Assembly (NCBI GenBank): GCA_937907605.1 | Contig: CALCYI010000009.1 | Coordinates: forward strand, 1 to 64,000 | Source: an uncultured Clostridia bacterium | GTDB lineage: Bacteria > Bacillota > Clostridia > Oscillospirales > Acutalibacteraceae | Direction: 5' to 3' | DNA length: 64,000 nucleotides | Part shown: positions 51,552 through 59,481 of the stretch, in pieces | Numbering within the stretch: position 1 is the first letter of the stretch | How the letters are laid out: each line of letters starts with the position of its first letter | The notes under the pieces: generated by a model | Database searches by the model: none | What the model was told of the DNA's origin: nothing | Seen by the model: only the letters and a program-made list of their open reading frames with translations | Translations under genes and position numbers: made by a program

Positions 51552-52067
51552 ATGGACGAAAAGCAATTGGTGCTAAGCGCCAAAAACGGCGATAAGGATG
51601 CGTTTTCAGAGCTATACATATTATATAAGGACAGGCTTTACAGGTACGCGCTTTACCGTATCGGCAACGCTGACTCTGCCGAGGACGCGGTTTCCTCGTG
51701 CGTGCTGTCGGCATTCGAGCAGATAGGAAGGCTTAAAAAGCCCGAGGCGTTCTCCGCGTGGATATTTAAGATTTTGTACTATGCCTGCAACAGCGAGATT
51801 AAGGCTATAGCAAACAGAAGGAATATCGCGGACATAAACGGCGAGGAGGGAAGGACGCTCTCCTTTGACGCAGCGCTTGAAGAAAAAACCGAGCTGCAGC
51901 AGGCGCTTTCGATACTTAAGGAGGAGGAAAAAAGCATTGTGCTCCTATCCGTAGTATCGGGGCTCAGCAGTAAGGAAATATCAAAAATCAGCGATTTAAG
52001 CGCCGGCGCGGTACGTTCAAAGCTGTCACGAAGTCTGAAAAAAATGAGAGAGTATCTGGGTGATTAG
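51552..52067 (+). CDS. ECF-type RNA polymerase sigma factor
   Basis: A 171-aa sigma-70 family factor with region 2 (DAFSELYILYKDRLYRYALYRIGNADSAEDAVSS, shown here by its D-AED core) and region 4 (LSSKEISKISDLSAGAVRSKLSRSL). No region 3 is present, as in ECF factors. The start is ATG 51552 with AGGTGGTGA upstream; longer frames lack a site. It overlaps or abuts the beta-propeller gene, whose product has the layout of a membrane partner and may be its anti-sigma factor. Confidence 0.9.
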   Translation: MDEKQLVLSAKNGDKDAFSELYILYKDRLYRYALYRIGNADSAEDAVSSCVLSAFEQIGRLKKPEAFSAWIFKILYYACNSEIKAIANRRNIADINGEEGRTLSFDAALEEKTELQQALSILKEEEKSIVLLSVVSGLSSKEISKISDLSAGAVRSKLSRSLKKMREYLGD

Positions 52068-52068
52068 T

Positions 52069-54102
52069 ATGAAGAAAAACGATAATTTTGATTTCATTAA
52101 GGATAAATTCGAAAAAGAGAATATCACCGCGCCCGAGAGCCTTGACAGCAGAATTGAAAAGGGCTTGCACGGCGGCGAAGAAAAAATAATTCCGCTGAAA
52201 TCGGTTAACAAAAAGAGCCACAGGGGGCTTAAACGCTTTGCTGCGGTTGCGGCGTGCGTTGCGGTTGCTGTAACGTCGTTCGCGGTGGGAAATGCATATA
52301 GTACTTACCCGAGAGTAAGTAATACCCCCACGCCGAGAGCGGTAACCTATAACGGCGAGGAGCTTCAGGGGCTCACCTACTTCAAGAGCTACGATGAGAT
52401 TGAAACGCTGTTTAAGGAGATAGATAAGAGGAATAACTACACTACTACAATGTATGGCACGGTCCGCAATTTCGGTTTCGTTGTTAAATCGAGTGCAGTG
52501 GCCGAGGACGCGGAAATGAGCGTTACTGCTGACGCGGCGCCTACCGCTACTGTTGGTGCTTCCCACGCTGAGACCAACAAGCAGGTGGACGCGGTTGACG
52601 AGGCGGATATGATTAAGACCGACTCCTCGCATATCTACTACATTCCTAATACAGTCGACAGGCTGATTATCTACTCCGCAGTCGACGGCAAAACCGAGAA
52701 GCTTTCACAGATTAAACCCGATAAGAACGAATATTTTAACGAGATGTTCCTTGCGGACGATAAGCTCGTAGTTATCGGCAATCATTCGTATTATAATTAT
52801 TACTATAACGACGTGATTGACTACGCCGAGGACGCTGAAAGCGACGAAAAGGATAACGACGACGTTGACGAGGAAAACTACGCTTTCGTAAAGACCTACG
52901 ATATTTCCGACATTAAAAACCCGAAGCTGAAAAGTGAATATAAGCAGAGCGGCTCTTACAGCTCCTCAAGGCTTTTAAACGGCGTGGTATACCTCGTTAC
53001 GAACGACGGGTATTACTACGGTTACAAGGGCTGTATCCCATGCGCTACGGGCGACGACGGCGAATACAAAAAAATAGCGGTTGAGGACATCTGCGGTATT
53101 TCCAACACAGACTGCAAGTCCTACGCGGTAATCGGCGCAGTTGACATCAACACGGGCAAAAACAAGAGCGCGACCAAAGCGGTGCTCGGTATAAGCGAGG
53201 ATATTTACTGCAGCGAGAACAACCTTTACCTTGCGGGCACGGTCAACGAATGGGGTAAAAAGAGAACCGTAGCGGGCGAGGTATATGACGAGATAATCAG
53301 CGAAAACACGCAGATTATAAAGTACAGCCTTGACGGACTTAAGATTAAAGAGGTCGCAAGCGGTACGGTAAAGGGCAGGATTAACAATCAGTTCTCGATG
53401 GACGAGTACGACGGCAATTTCAGAATTGCTACAACAAGCTACGCGTGGTATTCAAGCATGGAAAAGGACACAAATAATCTCTTTGTGCTTGACTCAGAGC
53501 TTAAGGAGCTCGGCAGCGTTACGGGCTTTGCGAAAAACGAGCATATCGAGGCGGTGCGTTTTATGGGCGACACGGCTTACGTTATCACCTACGTTCAGAT
53601 TGACCCGCTCTTTGTAATTGACCTCAGCGACCCGAAGAATCCCGAAATCAAGGGCGAGGTTGAGATTGAGGGCTTTTCCTCTCAGCTTACGCCGATTGAC
53701 GAAAATACTCTGCTCGGTATAGGATATGCTACGGCGGATAACGGCTACGGCGGCGAGATGTCCGACGGGCTCAAGATAGTAATCTTTGACGTAAGCGACA
53801 AGACGAAGCCGAGGGTTGCCGCGCAGAAGTCAATACCCGACAGCTGGAGCGTTGCGCAGGAAAACCACAAGGCGATAGTTAAAAACTCCGAGGCGGGATA
53901 CTTTGCAATTCCGTTTGAAATGTACGACGACACGAAGAGCGACTACGGCAGCGGCGCGCTGCTCATAGTACCCGAAAACAATCAGCTCAAAATCAAGAAC
54001 TTCAAGACCGGAAAGGATGCGGAGAGGGTAACCTATATCGGAAACTACCTCTACGTATTCGGCGGCGAGGTCGGCATTATTGATTCGTTTGAACTTCAGT
54101 AA
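52069..54102 (+). CDS. Membrane-anchored beta-propeller protein, putative anti-sigma partner
   Basis: A 677-aa protein. The cytoplasmic N-terminus is about 60 residues, one span lies at about 61-80 (FAAVAACVAVAVTSFAVG), and a large outer part matches the C-terminal beta-propeller family (COG4880-like; KQVDAVDEADMIKTD near 180 is its hallmark). Propeller blades hold repeated TYDISDIKNPKL, VIDLSDPKNPEI and IFDVSDKTKPRV segments. The start chosen is ATG 52069, 1 bp after the sigma stop. Coupling to an ECF sigma gene and the short inner tail suggest signal transfer across the membrane; no zinc anti-sigma motif is present. Confidence 0.82.
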   Translation: MKKNDNFDFIKDKFEKENITAPESLDSRIEKGLHGGEEKIIPLKSVNKKSHRGLKRFAAVAACVAVAVTSFAVGNAYSTYPRVSNTPTPRAVTYNGEELQGLTYFKSYDEIETLFKEIDKRNNYTTTMYGTVRNFGFVVKSSAVAEDAEMSVTADAAPTATVGASHAETNKQVDAVDEADMIKTDSSHIYYIPNTVDRLIIYSAVDGKTEKLSQIKPDKNEYFNEMFLADDKLVVIGNHSYYNYYYNDVIDYAEDAESDEKDNDDVDEENYAFVKTYDISDIKNPKLKSEYKQSGSYSSSRLLNGVVYLVTNDGYYYGYKGCIPCATGDDGEYKKIAVEDICGISNTDCKSYAVIGAVDINTGKNKSATKAVLGISEDIYCSENNLYLAGTVNEWGKKRTVAGEVYDEIISENTQIIKYSLDGLKIKEVASGTVKGRINNQFSMDEYDGNFRIATTSYAWYSSMEKDTNNLFVLDSELKELGSVTGFAKNEHIEAVRFMGDTAYVITYVQIDPLFVIDLSDPKNPEIKGEVEIEGFSSQLTPIDENTLLGIGYATADNGYGGEMSDGLKIVIFDVSDKTKPRVAAQKSIPDSWSVAQENHKAIVKNSEAGYFAIPFEMYDDTKSDYGSGALLIVPENNQLKIKNFKTGKDAERVTYIGNYLYVFGGEVGIIDSFELQ

Positions 54103-54110
54103 TAATATTA

Positions 54111-54134
54111 AAGGAGGCGCTGCCTCCTTTTTTA
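54111..54134 (+). terminator. Intrinsic terminator
   Basis: AAGGAGGC / GCCTCCTT stem followed by a run of T, 8 bp after the propeller gene. Confidence 0.88.
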
Positions 54135-54135
54135 T

Positions 54136-54164
54136 TTGACATACTGCGCGGCAATTAATATAAT
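54136..54164 (+). promoter_or_regulatory. Consensus promoter of murF
   Basis: TTGACA (54136-54141), 17 bp, TATAAT (54159-54164), perfect in both boxes and starting directly after the preceding terminator. Confidence 0.88.
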
Positions 54165-54182
54165 ATTACCGAGGTGACAAAA

Positions 54183-55556
54183 ATGGAAAAGCTAATGTTA
54201 TCCGAAATAATTAAAAGCATTAACGCGGCTTGTCCGCTTGATGAGGATATTGAGATTACGGGCGTGAGCACGGATACCCGTACTATTCAGAAAGGCGACC
54301 TTTTTATTGCCCTCTCGGGCGAGAAGTTCGACGCTCACGATTATATAGACGTTGCAGAAAAGAACGGCGCGGTGGCTGCAGTATGCTCAAGAGAGGTTGA
54401 GGCGGGTATACCGATGCTTTACGTTGACGATACGCTCCTTGCGCTCCACAGCCTCGCAGCATATTACAGGGAAAAGCTCGGCATAAAGGTCGTCGGCGTT
54501 ACGGGAAGTAACGGAAAGACGACTACCCGTGATATGACAGCCGCGGTGCTGAGGTCAAAATACAGCGTTTATTCAACCGCAAAGAATTTCAATAACGAGA
54601 TAGGTCTGCCTAAGAGCGTGCTTGAGCTTGATGAAAGCTACGATATCGCAGTGCTTGAAATGGGAATGAACCACCTCGGCGAAATCAGTAGGCTTACTGA
54701 TATTGCAAAGCCCGATGCGGCGCTGATTACTAACGTCGGTATGGCGCATATCGGAAATCTCGGCTCTCAGGAGAATATTCTTAAGGCAAAGCTCGAAATC
54801 CTTGAGGGGATTAAAAAGGACGGCTTAATTGTACTTAACGGCGACGACGCTCTGCTCAGAGGCGCGGACACGAAGGGTATAAAAAAAGCCTATATCGGTA
54901 TCGGTGAGGATACGGAGAAAGACCTTTATGCAAAGGATATTGAAGCAAGGGACGGCTGTACTTATTTTACCGCCGTATATGACGGTGAGGAGTACAGAGG
55001 ATATATTCCCGTGCTCGGTAATTACAACGTATCAAACGCGCTTGAGGCGATGAGAATAGGTGTTCATTTCGGCGTTACGGTTGACGAGGCGTTCAGTGCG
55101 CTCGAAAAATATCGTACCGTCAAAATGCGTCAGGAGGCAGAACTTGTCGGAGGCGTAAAGCTCGTTAAGGATTACTATAACGCAAGCCCCGATTCCGCAC
55201 GCGTTGCGCTTGAAACCCTCAGTATACACGCGGGCACAGGTAAAAGAATCGCCGTACTCGGCGAGATGCTCGAGCTCGGCGAATTCGGCGAAAAGGCGCA
55301 TTACGACCTCGGCGAAATGTGCGTTAAAAATGGCGTTGACTACGCGTTTTTCATCGGCAAGGACTGCGAAGAATTCAAAAGGGGAATGCCCGATAATTCA
55401 GAGGTGTTCTCCGCTGATGAAAGGGAAGAGCTTGAAAACGCGCTCAGGCGCTTTGTCGAAAGCGGACGGCTTTCAGAGGGCGATGCAATTCTTATAAAAG
55501 GCTCCAGAGGAATGAAAATGGAGCAGTTTTACGAGGTGCTCAAATCCATACTGTAA
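54183..55556 (+). CDS. murF: UDP-MurNAc-tripeptide--D-alanyl-D-alanine ligase
   Basis: A 457-aa Mur ligase that adds D-Ala-D-Ala to the UDP-MurNAc tripeptide, the last cytoplasmic step of the wall precursor. The N-terminal UMP-binding domain includes GVSTDTRTIQKGDLFIALSG. The ATP loop is VTGSNGKTTTRD near residue 110. Other Mur marks are FNNEIGLP, EMGMNHLGEI, and the C-terminal YNASPDSARVALE and LGEMLELGE. Length is typical. It is monocistronic and convergent with ddl, which makes its D-Ala-D-Ala substrate. Confidence 0.95.
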   Translation: MEKLMLSEIIKSINAACPLDEDIEITGVSTDTRTIQKGDLFIALSGEKFDAHDYIDVAEKNGAVAAVCSREVEAGIPMLYVDDTLLALHSLAAYYREKLGIKVVGVTGSNGKTTTRDMTAAVLRSKYSVYSTAKNFNNEIGLPKSVLELDESYDIAVLEMGMNHLGEISRLTDIAKPDAALITNVGMAHIGNLGSQENILKAKLEILEGIKKDGLIVLNGDDALLRGADTKGIKKAYIGIGEDTEKDLYAKDIEARDGCTYFTAVYDGEEYRGYIPVLGNYNVSNALEAMRIGVHFGVTVDEAFSALEKYRTVKMRQEAELVGGVKLVKDYYNASPDSARVALETLSIHAGTGKRIAVLGEMLELGEFGEKAHYDLGEMCVKNGVDYAFFIGKDCEEFKRGMPDNSEVFSADEREELENALRRFVESGRLSEGDAILIKGSRGMKMEQFYEVLKSIL

Positions 55557-55560
55557 TTGA

Positions 55561-55590
55561 AAAAAGGCTCACAGTGTGAGCCTTTTTATT
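55561..55590. terminator. Bidirectional terminator between murF and ddl
   Basis: AAAAAGGCTCAC / GTGAGCCTTTTT with loop AGT serves both convergent genes. Confidence 0.92.
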
Positions 55591-56620
55591 ATTCGTATTT
55601 TGCAAGTGAAAGCTGAACGATTTTATCACAGAGCGTGGGGTAATCAATTCCGATTGCCTGCGCCTCCTGCGGAAGCAGGCTCATTCCCGTCATACCCGGG
55701 AGGGAGTTCGCCTCAAGCGCGTAGAATTCACCGTCAACCTCGTTTAAAATATAGTCTATTCTTCCGTAAACCTCAAGGTCAAGCGCCTTGAATACCGCCA
55801 TTGCACTCTTTTTAACCTTATCGTTTTCCTCGTCCGTAAGGTCGGCGGGGCAGATTTCCTCGGTCATGCCGGGCTGATATTTATTAGCGTAGTCATAAAA
55901 GCCCGCCTTGGGTTTAATTTCAATCGGGGGTAAAACGGTGTCGCCGAGCACGCCTACGGAAAATTCGCGTCCCTTAATATACTGCTCAACGATAACCTCG
56001 TTTTCGTACTTAAACGCAGCTTTGACGGCGCTTTCGTAATCCGCTTCGTTCATTACTATCGATACTCCGACGGAGGAACCGCCCGAGCTCGGCTTAATAA
56101 CGCAGGGAACACCGAACGGAGCCGGTTTACATTCGCCGTTTCGAAGCACGATGTACTGCGCGTTGATAATATCGTTTGCGAACATCATCTGCTTTGAGAT
56201 ATATTTATTCATCGCAATCGCGGAGCCGAGAGAGCCCGAGCCCGTATACTTTATTCCGAGCAGGTCGAAAGCCGCCTGCACCTTGCCGTTCTCGCCGTCC
56301 TCGCCGTGAAGCGCCATAAATACGATGTCGGCGCTCTTGCAGATTTCAAGAACGTTCTTTCCGAAAAGCCCTTTAATGCTGCTGTCCCTCGCCGCCTTGA
56401 TTTCCTCAATGCTCGGGTCAACAAGACCGATTGCGGCAACGGCATAATACTCCTTAGTCCTGTTAAAAAAGGTATCGGGGTCAGGGTCGTAACCGAGGAA
56501 TAAGTCAAGAAGGTGCGCGTTGTGCCCCTTTTTCTTAAGAGCGTTAACAACGTTTCTTCCCGAGGTGAGCGATACGTCGCGCTCCGTGCTTATTCCGCCT
56601 GCTAAAACTACTATGTTCAT
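55589..56620 (-). CDS. ddl: D-alanine--D-alanine ligase
   Basis: A 343-aa ATP-grasp ligase that joins two D-alanines. N-terminal GGISTERDVSLTSG, HGEDGENGKVQAAFDLLGIKY near residue 103, the ATP-grasp PSSGGSSVGVS near 178, EQYIKGREFSVG near 218, and the C-terminal NSLPGMTGMSLLPQ with the metal ligands. The omega-loop region YDYANKY near 250 carries a tyrosine, as in D-Ala-specific enzymes, so intrinsic vancomycin-type D-Ala-D-Lac synthesis is not indicated. Start behind AGGAGA. Confidence 0.95.
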   Translation of the reverse strand: MNIVVLAGGISTERDVSLTSGRNVVNALKKKGHNAHLLDLFLGYDPDPDTFFNRTKEYYAVAAIGLVDPSIEEIKAARDSSIKGLFGKNVLEICKSADIVFMALHGEDGENGKVQAAFDLLGIKYTGSGSLGSAIAMNKYISKQMMFANDIINAQYIVLRNGECKPAPFGVPCVIKPSSGGSSVGVSIVMNEADYESAVKAAFKYENEVIVEQYIKGREFSVGVLGDTVLPPIEIKPKAGFYDYANKYQPGMTEEICPADLTDEENDKVKKSAMAVFKALDLEVYGRIDYILNEVDGEFYALEANSLPGMTGMSLLPQEAQAIGIDYPTLCDKIVQLSLAKYE

Positions 56621-56647
56621 AACAATCTCCTAAAATTTATCTTTAAC

Positions 56648-56676
56648 ATTATAATATATTCACGCTCAATTGTCTA
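56648..56676 (-). promoter_or_regulatory. Promoter of ddl
   Basis: On the minus strand, TAGACA (56671-56676), 17 bp, TATAAT (56648-56653), 28 bp before the start codon. Confidence 0.7.
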
Positions 56677-56754
56677 TATTATTTTTAAGTTTTGCAATTG
56701 TTGACATATTTCAGCGAATGATATAAAATATACTCGGTTTAAGGAGTTGAGAAA

Positions 56755-57693
56755 ATGGACAAAATCGCAGTTTTGATTCCCTGCTTTAACGAAGCTAAGA
56801 CAATAGCCAAGGTTGTTACGGATTTTAAAAGAGTACTTCCCGGGGCTGTAATATACGTATACGATAATAATTCAACCGACGGTACCGCAAAAATCGCCGA
56901 GGCGGCAGGCGCGGTCGTAAGGTACGAGTATCAGCAGGGCAAGGGCAACGTTATTCGCCGTATGTTCCGCGAAATCGACGCAGAGTGCTATATTATGATA
57001 GACGGCGACGATACATATCCCGCCGAGGCTGCGCCGGAAATGGTTGAAAAGGTGCTTGAAAGGAAGGTCGATATGGTGGTCGGCGACAGGCTTTCGTCAA
57101 CTTATTTTGAAGAGAATAAAAGACCCTTCCACAATTTCGGCAACGACCTTGTCAGGAAGAGCATCAATTTCCTGTTTAAAAATGATATTAAGGATATCAT
57201 GACGGGCTACCGCGCGTTCAGCTACGAGTTCGTAAAGACCTTCCCCGTGCTCTCAAAGGGCTTTGAGATTGAAACGGAAATGAGTATTCACTCTGTCGAT
57301 AAAAATATGCTCGTTGAAAATGTCGTTATCGAATACCGCGACAGACCCGAGGGCAGCGAATCAAAGCTCAATACCGTGTCCGACGGAATCAAGGTGCTTA
57401 AAACGATTTTCAGGCTCTTTGCGGTATACAAGCCGCTGGTTTTTTACGGAATAATAGCCGCAGTGCTTGCGGTACTGTCAATTGTTTTCTTTATTCCCGT
57501 ATTAGTGGAGTATGCAAGGACGGGGCTCGTGCCGAAATTCCCGACTCTGATTGTATGCGGCTTCGGGATTGTTGCGGCAATACAGGCTCTGTTTGCGGGT
57601 ATTACGCTCCAGACCTTAAGACAAAAAGAAAAGCACGATTTCGAAATGCGGCTTCAGCAGGTAGATTACCACAAAAAAAGACTGTTAAAGTAA
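56755..57693 (+). CDS. Polyprenyl-phosphate-sugar synthase-like GT2 with two C-terminal spans
   Basis: A 312-aa GT2 enzyme of the dolichol-phosphate-mannose-synthase type: VLIPCFNEAKTI, VYDNNSTDGT, DGDDTYP near residue 83 and MTGYRAFS near 148. Two spans at about 228-250 and 262-285 anchor it. Such enzymes charge undecaprenyl phosphate with a sugar for transfer outside, for example to wall polymers or glycoproteins. No GtrA-like flippase or GT-C gene is adjacent. A promoter with TTGACA at about 56701 precedes it. Confidence 0.87.
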   Translation: MDKIAVLIPCFNEAKTIAKVVTDFKRVLPGAVIYVYDNNSTDGTAKIAEAAGAVVRYEYQQGKGNVIRRMFREIDAECYIMIDGDDTYPAEAAPEMVEKVLERKVDMVVGDRLSSTYFEENKRPFHNFGNDLVRKSINFLFKNDIKDIMTGYRAFSYEFVKTFPVLSKGFEIETEMSIHSVDKNMLVENVVIEYRDRPEGSESKLNTVSDGIKVLKTIFRLFAVYKPLVFYGIIAAVLAVLSIVFFIPVLVEYARTGLVPKFPTLIVCGFGIVAAIQALFAGITLQTLRQKEKHDFEMRLQQVDYHKKRLLK

Positions 57694-57699
57694 AAAAGA

Positions 57700-57740
57700 A
57701 ATGCAATGTTTTCCGTGTGGAAAATATTGCATTTTTTATT
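57700..57740 (+). terminator. Intrinsic terminator
   Basis: AATGCAATGTTTTCC pairs with GGAAAATATTGCATT across a GTGT loop, then T6. Confidence 0.85.
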
Positions 57741-57803
57741 TGGAATGAACGCTCCCTTTTTGTACAAAATATTACAGTAACGAATATAAAAGGGGAAATA
57801 TAA

Positions 57804-58340
57804 ATGAAAGCAACTGGAATTGTAAGAAGGATTGACGACCTCGGAAGAATTGTAATTCCCAAGGAAATCCGCAGGTCGTTTCGTATCAAGGAGGGCGACC
57901 CGCTTGAGATATATACCGACGCGGAGGGAGAGGTAATATTCAAAAAATATTCGCCGATAGGCGAGCTTTCAGCCTTTGCCACTCAGTACGCTGAGGTGCT
58001 GTATAAGAGCGCGGGGATACCCGTTGCCATCTGCGATAACGACCACGTGGTAGCGGTATCGGGACTGAGCAAGCGCGAGGTGCTCGAAAGAAGAGTCACA
58101 AAGAATATCGAGGAGCTTATGGAGGAGCGTAAAATTCATATCAAAACGGATAAGGTTCCCTCGATTAACGCGATAGAGGGCTTCGACCGCCGCGCAGACA
58201 TTGTATATCCCATAATCTACGGCGGCGACGTAAGCGGAGCAATCGCTATGTTCGAAAAGGAGGAGGGCGAAATCCCGGGCGAGCCTGAAATAAAGCTTAT
58301 TCAGGTGGCGGCGGATTTCCTCGGAAAGCAAATGGAATAA
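57804..58340 (+). CDS. spoVT: SpoVT-like AbrB-family transcriptional regulator
   Basis: A 178-aa regulator. Residues 1-50 are a SpoVT/AbrB swapped-hairpin DNA-binding domain (MKATGIVRRIDDLGRIVIPK, EIRRSFRIKEGDPLEIY). Residues about 58-178 form a GAF-like domain (VAICDNDHVVAVSGLSKREV). This two-domain length is SpoVT, not the ~90-aa AbrB. SpoVT adjusts forespore genes late in sporulation, so the organism probably forms spores or descends from spore formers. No clear sigma-G promoter was seen. Ribosome site AAAGGGG. Confidence 0.88.
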   Translation: MKATGIVRRIDDLGRIVIPKEIRRSFRIKEGDPLEIYTDAEGEVIFKKYSPIGELSAFATQYAEVLYKSAGIPVAICDNDHVVAVSGLSKREVLERRVTKNIEELMEERKIHIKTDKVPSINAIEGFDRRADIVYPIIYGGDVSGAIAMFEKEEGEIPGEPEIKLIQVAADFLGKQME

Positions 58341-58414
58341 TTTGTTAATATTGCACAAAAATTAAATCAAATCTTTGTACAATGTAGACAATTGGTAGAA
58401 AGTTAAAAAAAGAC

Positions 58415-58442
58415 TTGAAATTTGAAAATTTATGTTTATAAT
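58415..58442 (+). promoter_or_regulatory. Promoter of candidate RNA C
   Basis: TTGAAA (58415-58420), 16 bp, TATAAT (58437-58442). No reading frame with a ribosome site follows before the terminator. Confidence 0.7.
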
Positions 58443-58447
58443 AGTGG

Positions 58448-58590
58448 TCAATGAGAGGGACAACGGCTGATAACCTACTGAGCCACCCTCGTTGATATAC
58501 CCTGCACACGCAGGCAAATTTGCTTTAGATTTTTTAACATAAATTTACTCCTACGAAAAAGTGGCGGCTACGATCAGGCTGCCGCTTTTT
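58448..58590 (+). ncRNA. Candidate small non-coding RNA C
   Basis: About 140 nt between spoVT and queT. P1 pairs UCAAUGAGAGGG (58448-58459) with CCCUCGUUGA (58486-58495) with one bulged A. An inner GGCU / AGCC closes a loop with GAUAACCUACUG, and hairpin CCUGC-ACAC-GCAGG follows at 58501-58514. The terminator is GTGGCGGC / GCTGCCGC plus T5 (58561-58590). It also carries AACATAAATTT, the complement of a promoter-region segment (58426-58436). I do not recognise the class. It is antiparallel to queT, so it is not that gene's leader. Confidence 0.55.
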
Positions 58591-58610
58591 CAATTCTCAG
58601 GGCACAAGAA

Positions 58611-58632
58611 AAGAGCACTCGCCGAGTGCTCT
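58611..58632 (-). terminator. Intrinsic terminator of queT
   Basis: AAGAGCACTC / GAGTGCTCTT with a GCC-type loop, 2 bp after the queT stop on the minus strand, followed by TTTCTT. Confidence 0.85.
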
Positions 58633-58634
58633 TA

Positions 58635-59171
58635 TTATCTCTGATTAAATATTTGCTTATCAAGACCGCGCTTTGAGATAATGTAGTAAAGCGCCGTGCC
58701 GAGAGTCAGCATTACTCCGAGCTCGCCGAGCGCTACGAGACCGCCCTGAACGAGAAAATCGGAAAAATGGAATTTGCCTTCGACGAAAAAGGTTTCAATT
58801 TCCCAGCCTACAATTACACCGTTCCATATAGCCGGCATAAGCATCGAAAGCAGCGGATAGCTCTTTACCTTAACGTTCCTTAACAGGTAAATGCATATCG
58901 TTGCGCCGAGAGTTGCAAGCGAGCCGAATATCATATCAAGCGGCAAGCCCTGTCCAATGGAATAGATATTGGAAATTACGCAGCCTATGGTTAAGCCCGG
59001 AATAGCGGCGGGGGTGAAGAGCGCAAGGACGTTTAGTACCTCGCTCACTCTGAACTGCACCGCAGCAGTGGTTGAACCGGGGAGCAGAAAGCTCTGCGCA
59101 TAGGTCAGCGCGGCGTACATTGCTGCGATTACGGCAGCCATTGCAATACGGTGAGTCTTACTGTTTTTCAT
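58635..59171 (-). CDS. queT: QueT family ECF transporter substrate-binding subunit (queuosine precursor)
   Basis: A 178-aa S component with about five to six spans and the QueT pattern AAVQFRVSEVLNVLALFTPAAIPGLTIGC split around GLT, plus GLPLDMIFGSLATLGAT. With the ECF ATPase module, encoded elsewhere, it imports preQ1/preQ0-type queuosine precursors. The upstream leader matches a preQ1-I riboswitch, which independently supports the substrate. No que biosynthesis genes are here, so the cell may rely on salvage. Confidence 0.93.
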   Translation of the reverse strand: MKNSKTHRIAMAAVIAAMYAALTYAQSFLLPGSTTAAVQFRVSEVLNVLALFTPAAIPGLTIGCVISNIYSIGQGLPLDMIFGSLATLGATICIYLLRNVKVKSYPLLSMLMPAIWNGVIVGWEIETFFVEGKFHFSDFLVQGGLVALGELGVMLTLGTALYYIISKRGLDKQIFNQR

Positions 59172-59180
59172 ATTAAGTTT

Positions 59181-59220
59181 CTCCTTAGTTTTATTTTACG
59201 TCAGGATGTTGCGAACTGAC
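59181..59220 (-). promoter_or_regulatory. preQ1-I riboswitch controlling queT
   Basis: On the minus strand, P1 GUCAG / CUGAC encloses the loop UUCGCAACAUC, followed by the A-rich tail GUAAAAUAAAACUAAGGAG. This matches the compact translational preQ1-I aptamer: the tail folds back into the loop as a pseudoknot and ends in the ribosome site AAGGAG, 9 nt before the queT ATG. Ligand binding should hide the site and lower import. Confidence 0.85.
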
Positions 59221-59314
59221 AGAGGCTATTATATACTAATGCTCTTTCAAATGCAAGCGAAAAATAATTTCTTGTATAATTTAGGGAATAATGGTATTAT
59301 TAAACAAACGAGGT

Positions 59315-59481
59315 GATAAGTGTGATAAATCACGCTTATCTGATTTATATAGCCCGCTCAGTTTGCCGCAAGCGGCAACGAGCGATGGCTGAATTCCCAC
59401 TATACGCCTTGTCTGCCCGCGCGATAAGTATAATGGGTGAATACTATTGATTAATTTGCGGGCAGAAAGGCTATGGGAATT
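59315..59481 (+). promoter_or_regulatory. Hairpin-rich leader overlapping a ribosome site
   Basis: Three successive hairpins: GATAAGTGTGAT / ATCACGCTTATC (59315-59340); GCTC..TTGCCGC / GCGGCAA..GAGC (59356-59383); and a nested one with AATTCCCA (59392-59399) pairing TGGGAATT (59474-59481) around TCTGCCCGC / GCGGGCAGA and AGTAT / ATACT. The outer 3' arm abuts the start codon and the only AAAGG site is inside the fold, so translation could be structure-controlled. TATAAT lies at 59275. Not a riboswitch class I know; a mobile palindrome is also possible. Confidence 0.5.

Noticed and set aside
58635..59171. RNA C as a riboswitch for queT
   Set aside because: RNA C is on the opposite strand and downstream of queT. 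The true leader carries a preQ1-I aptamer at 59181-59220.
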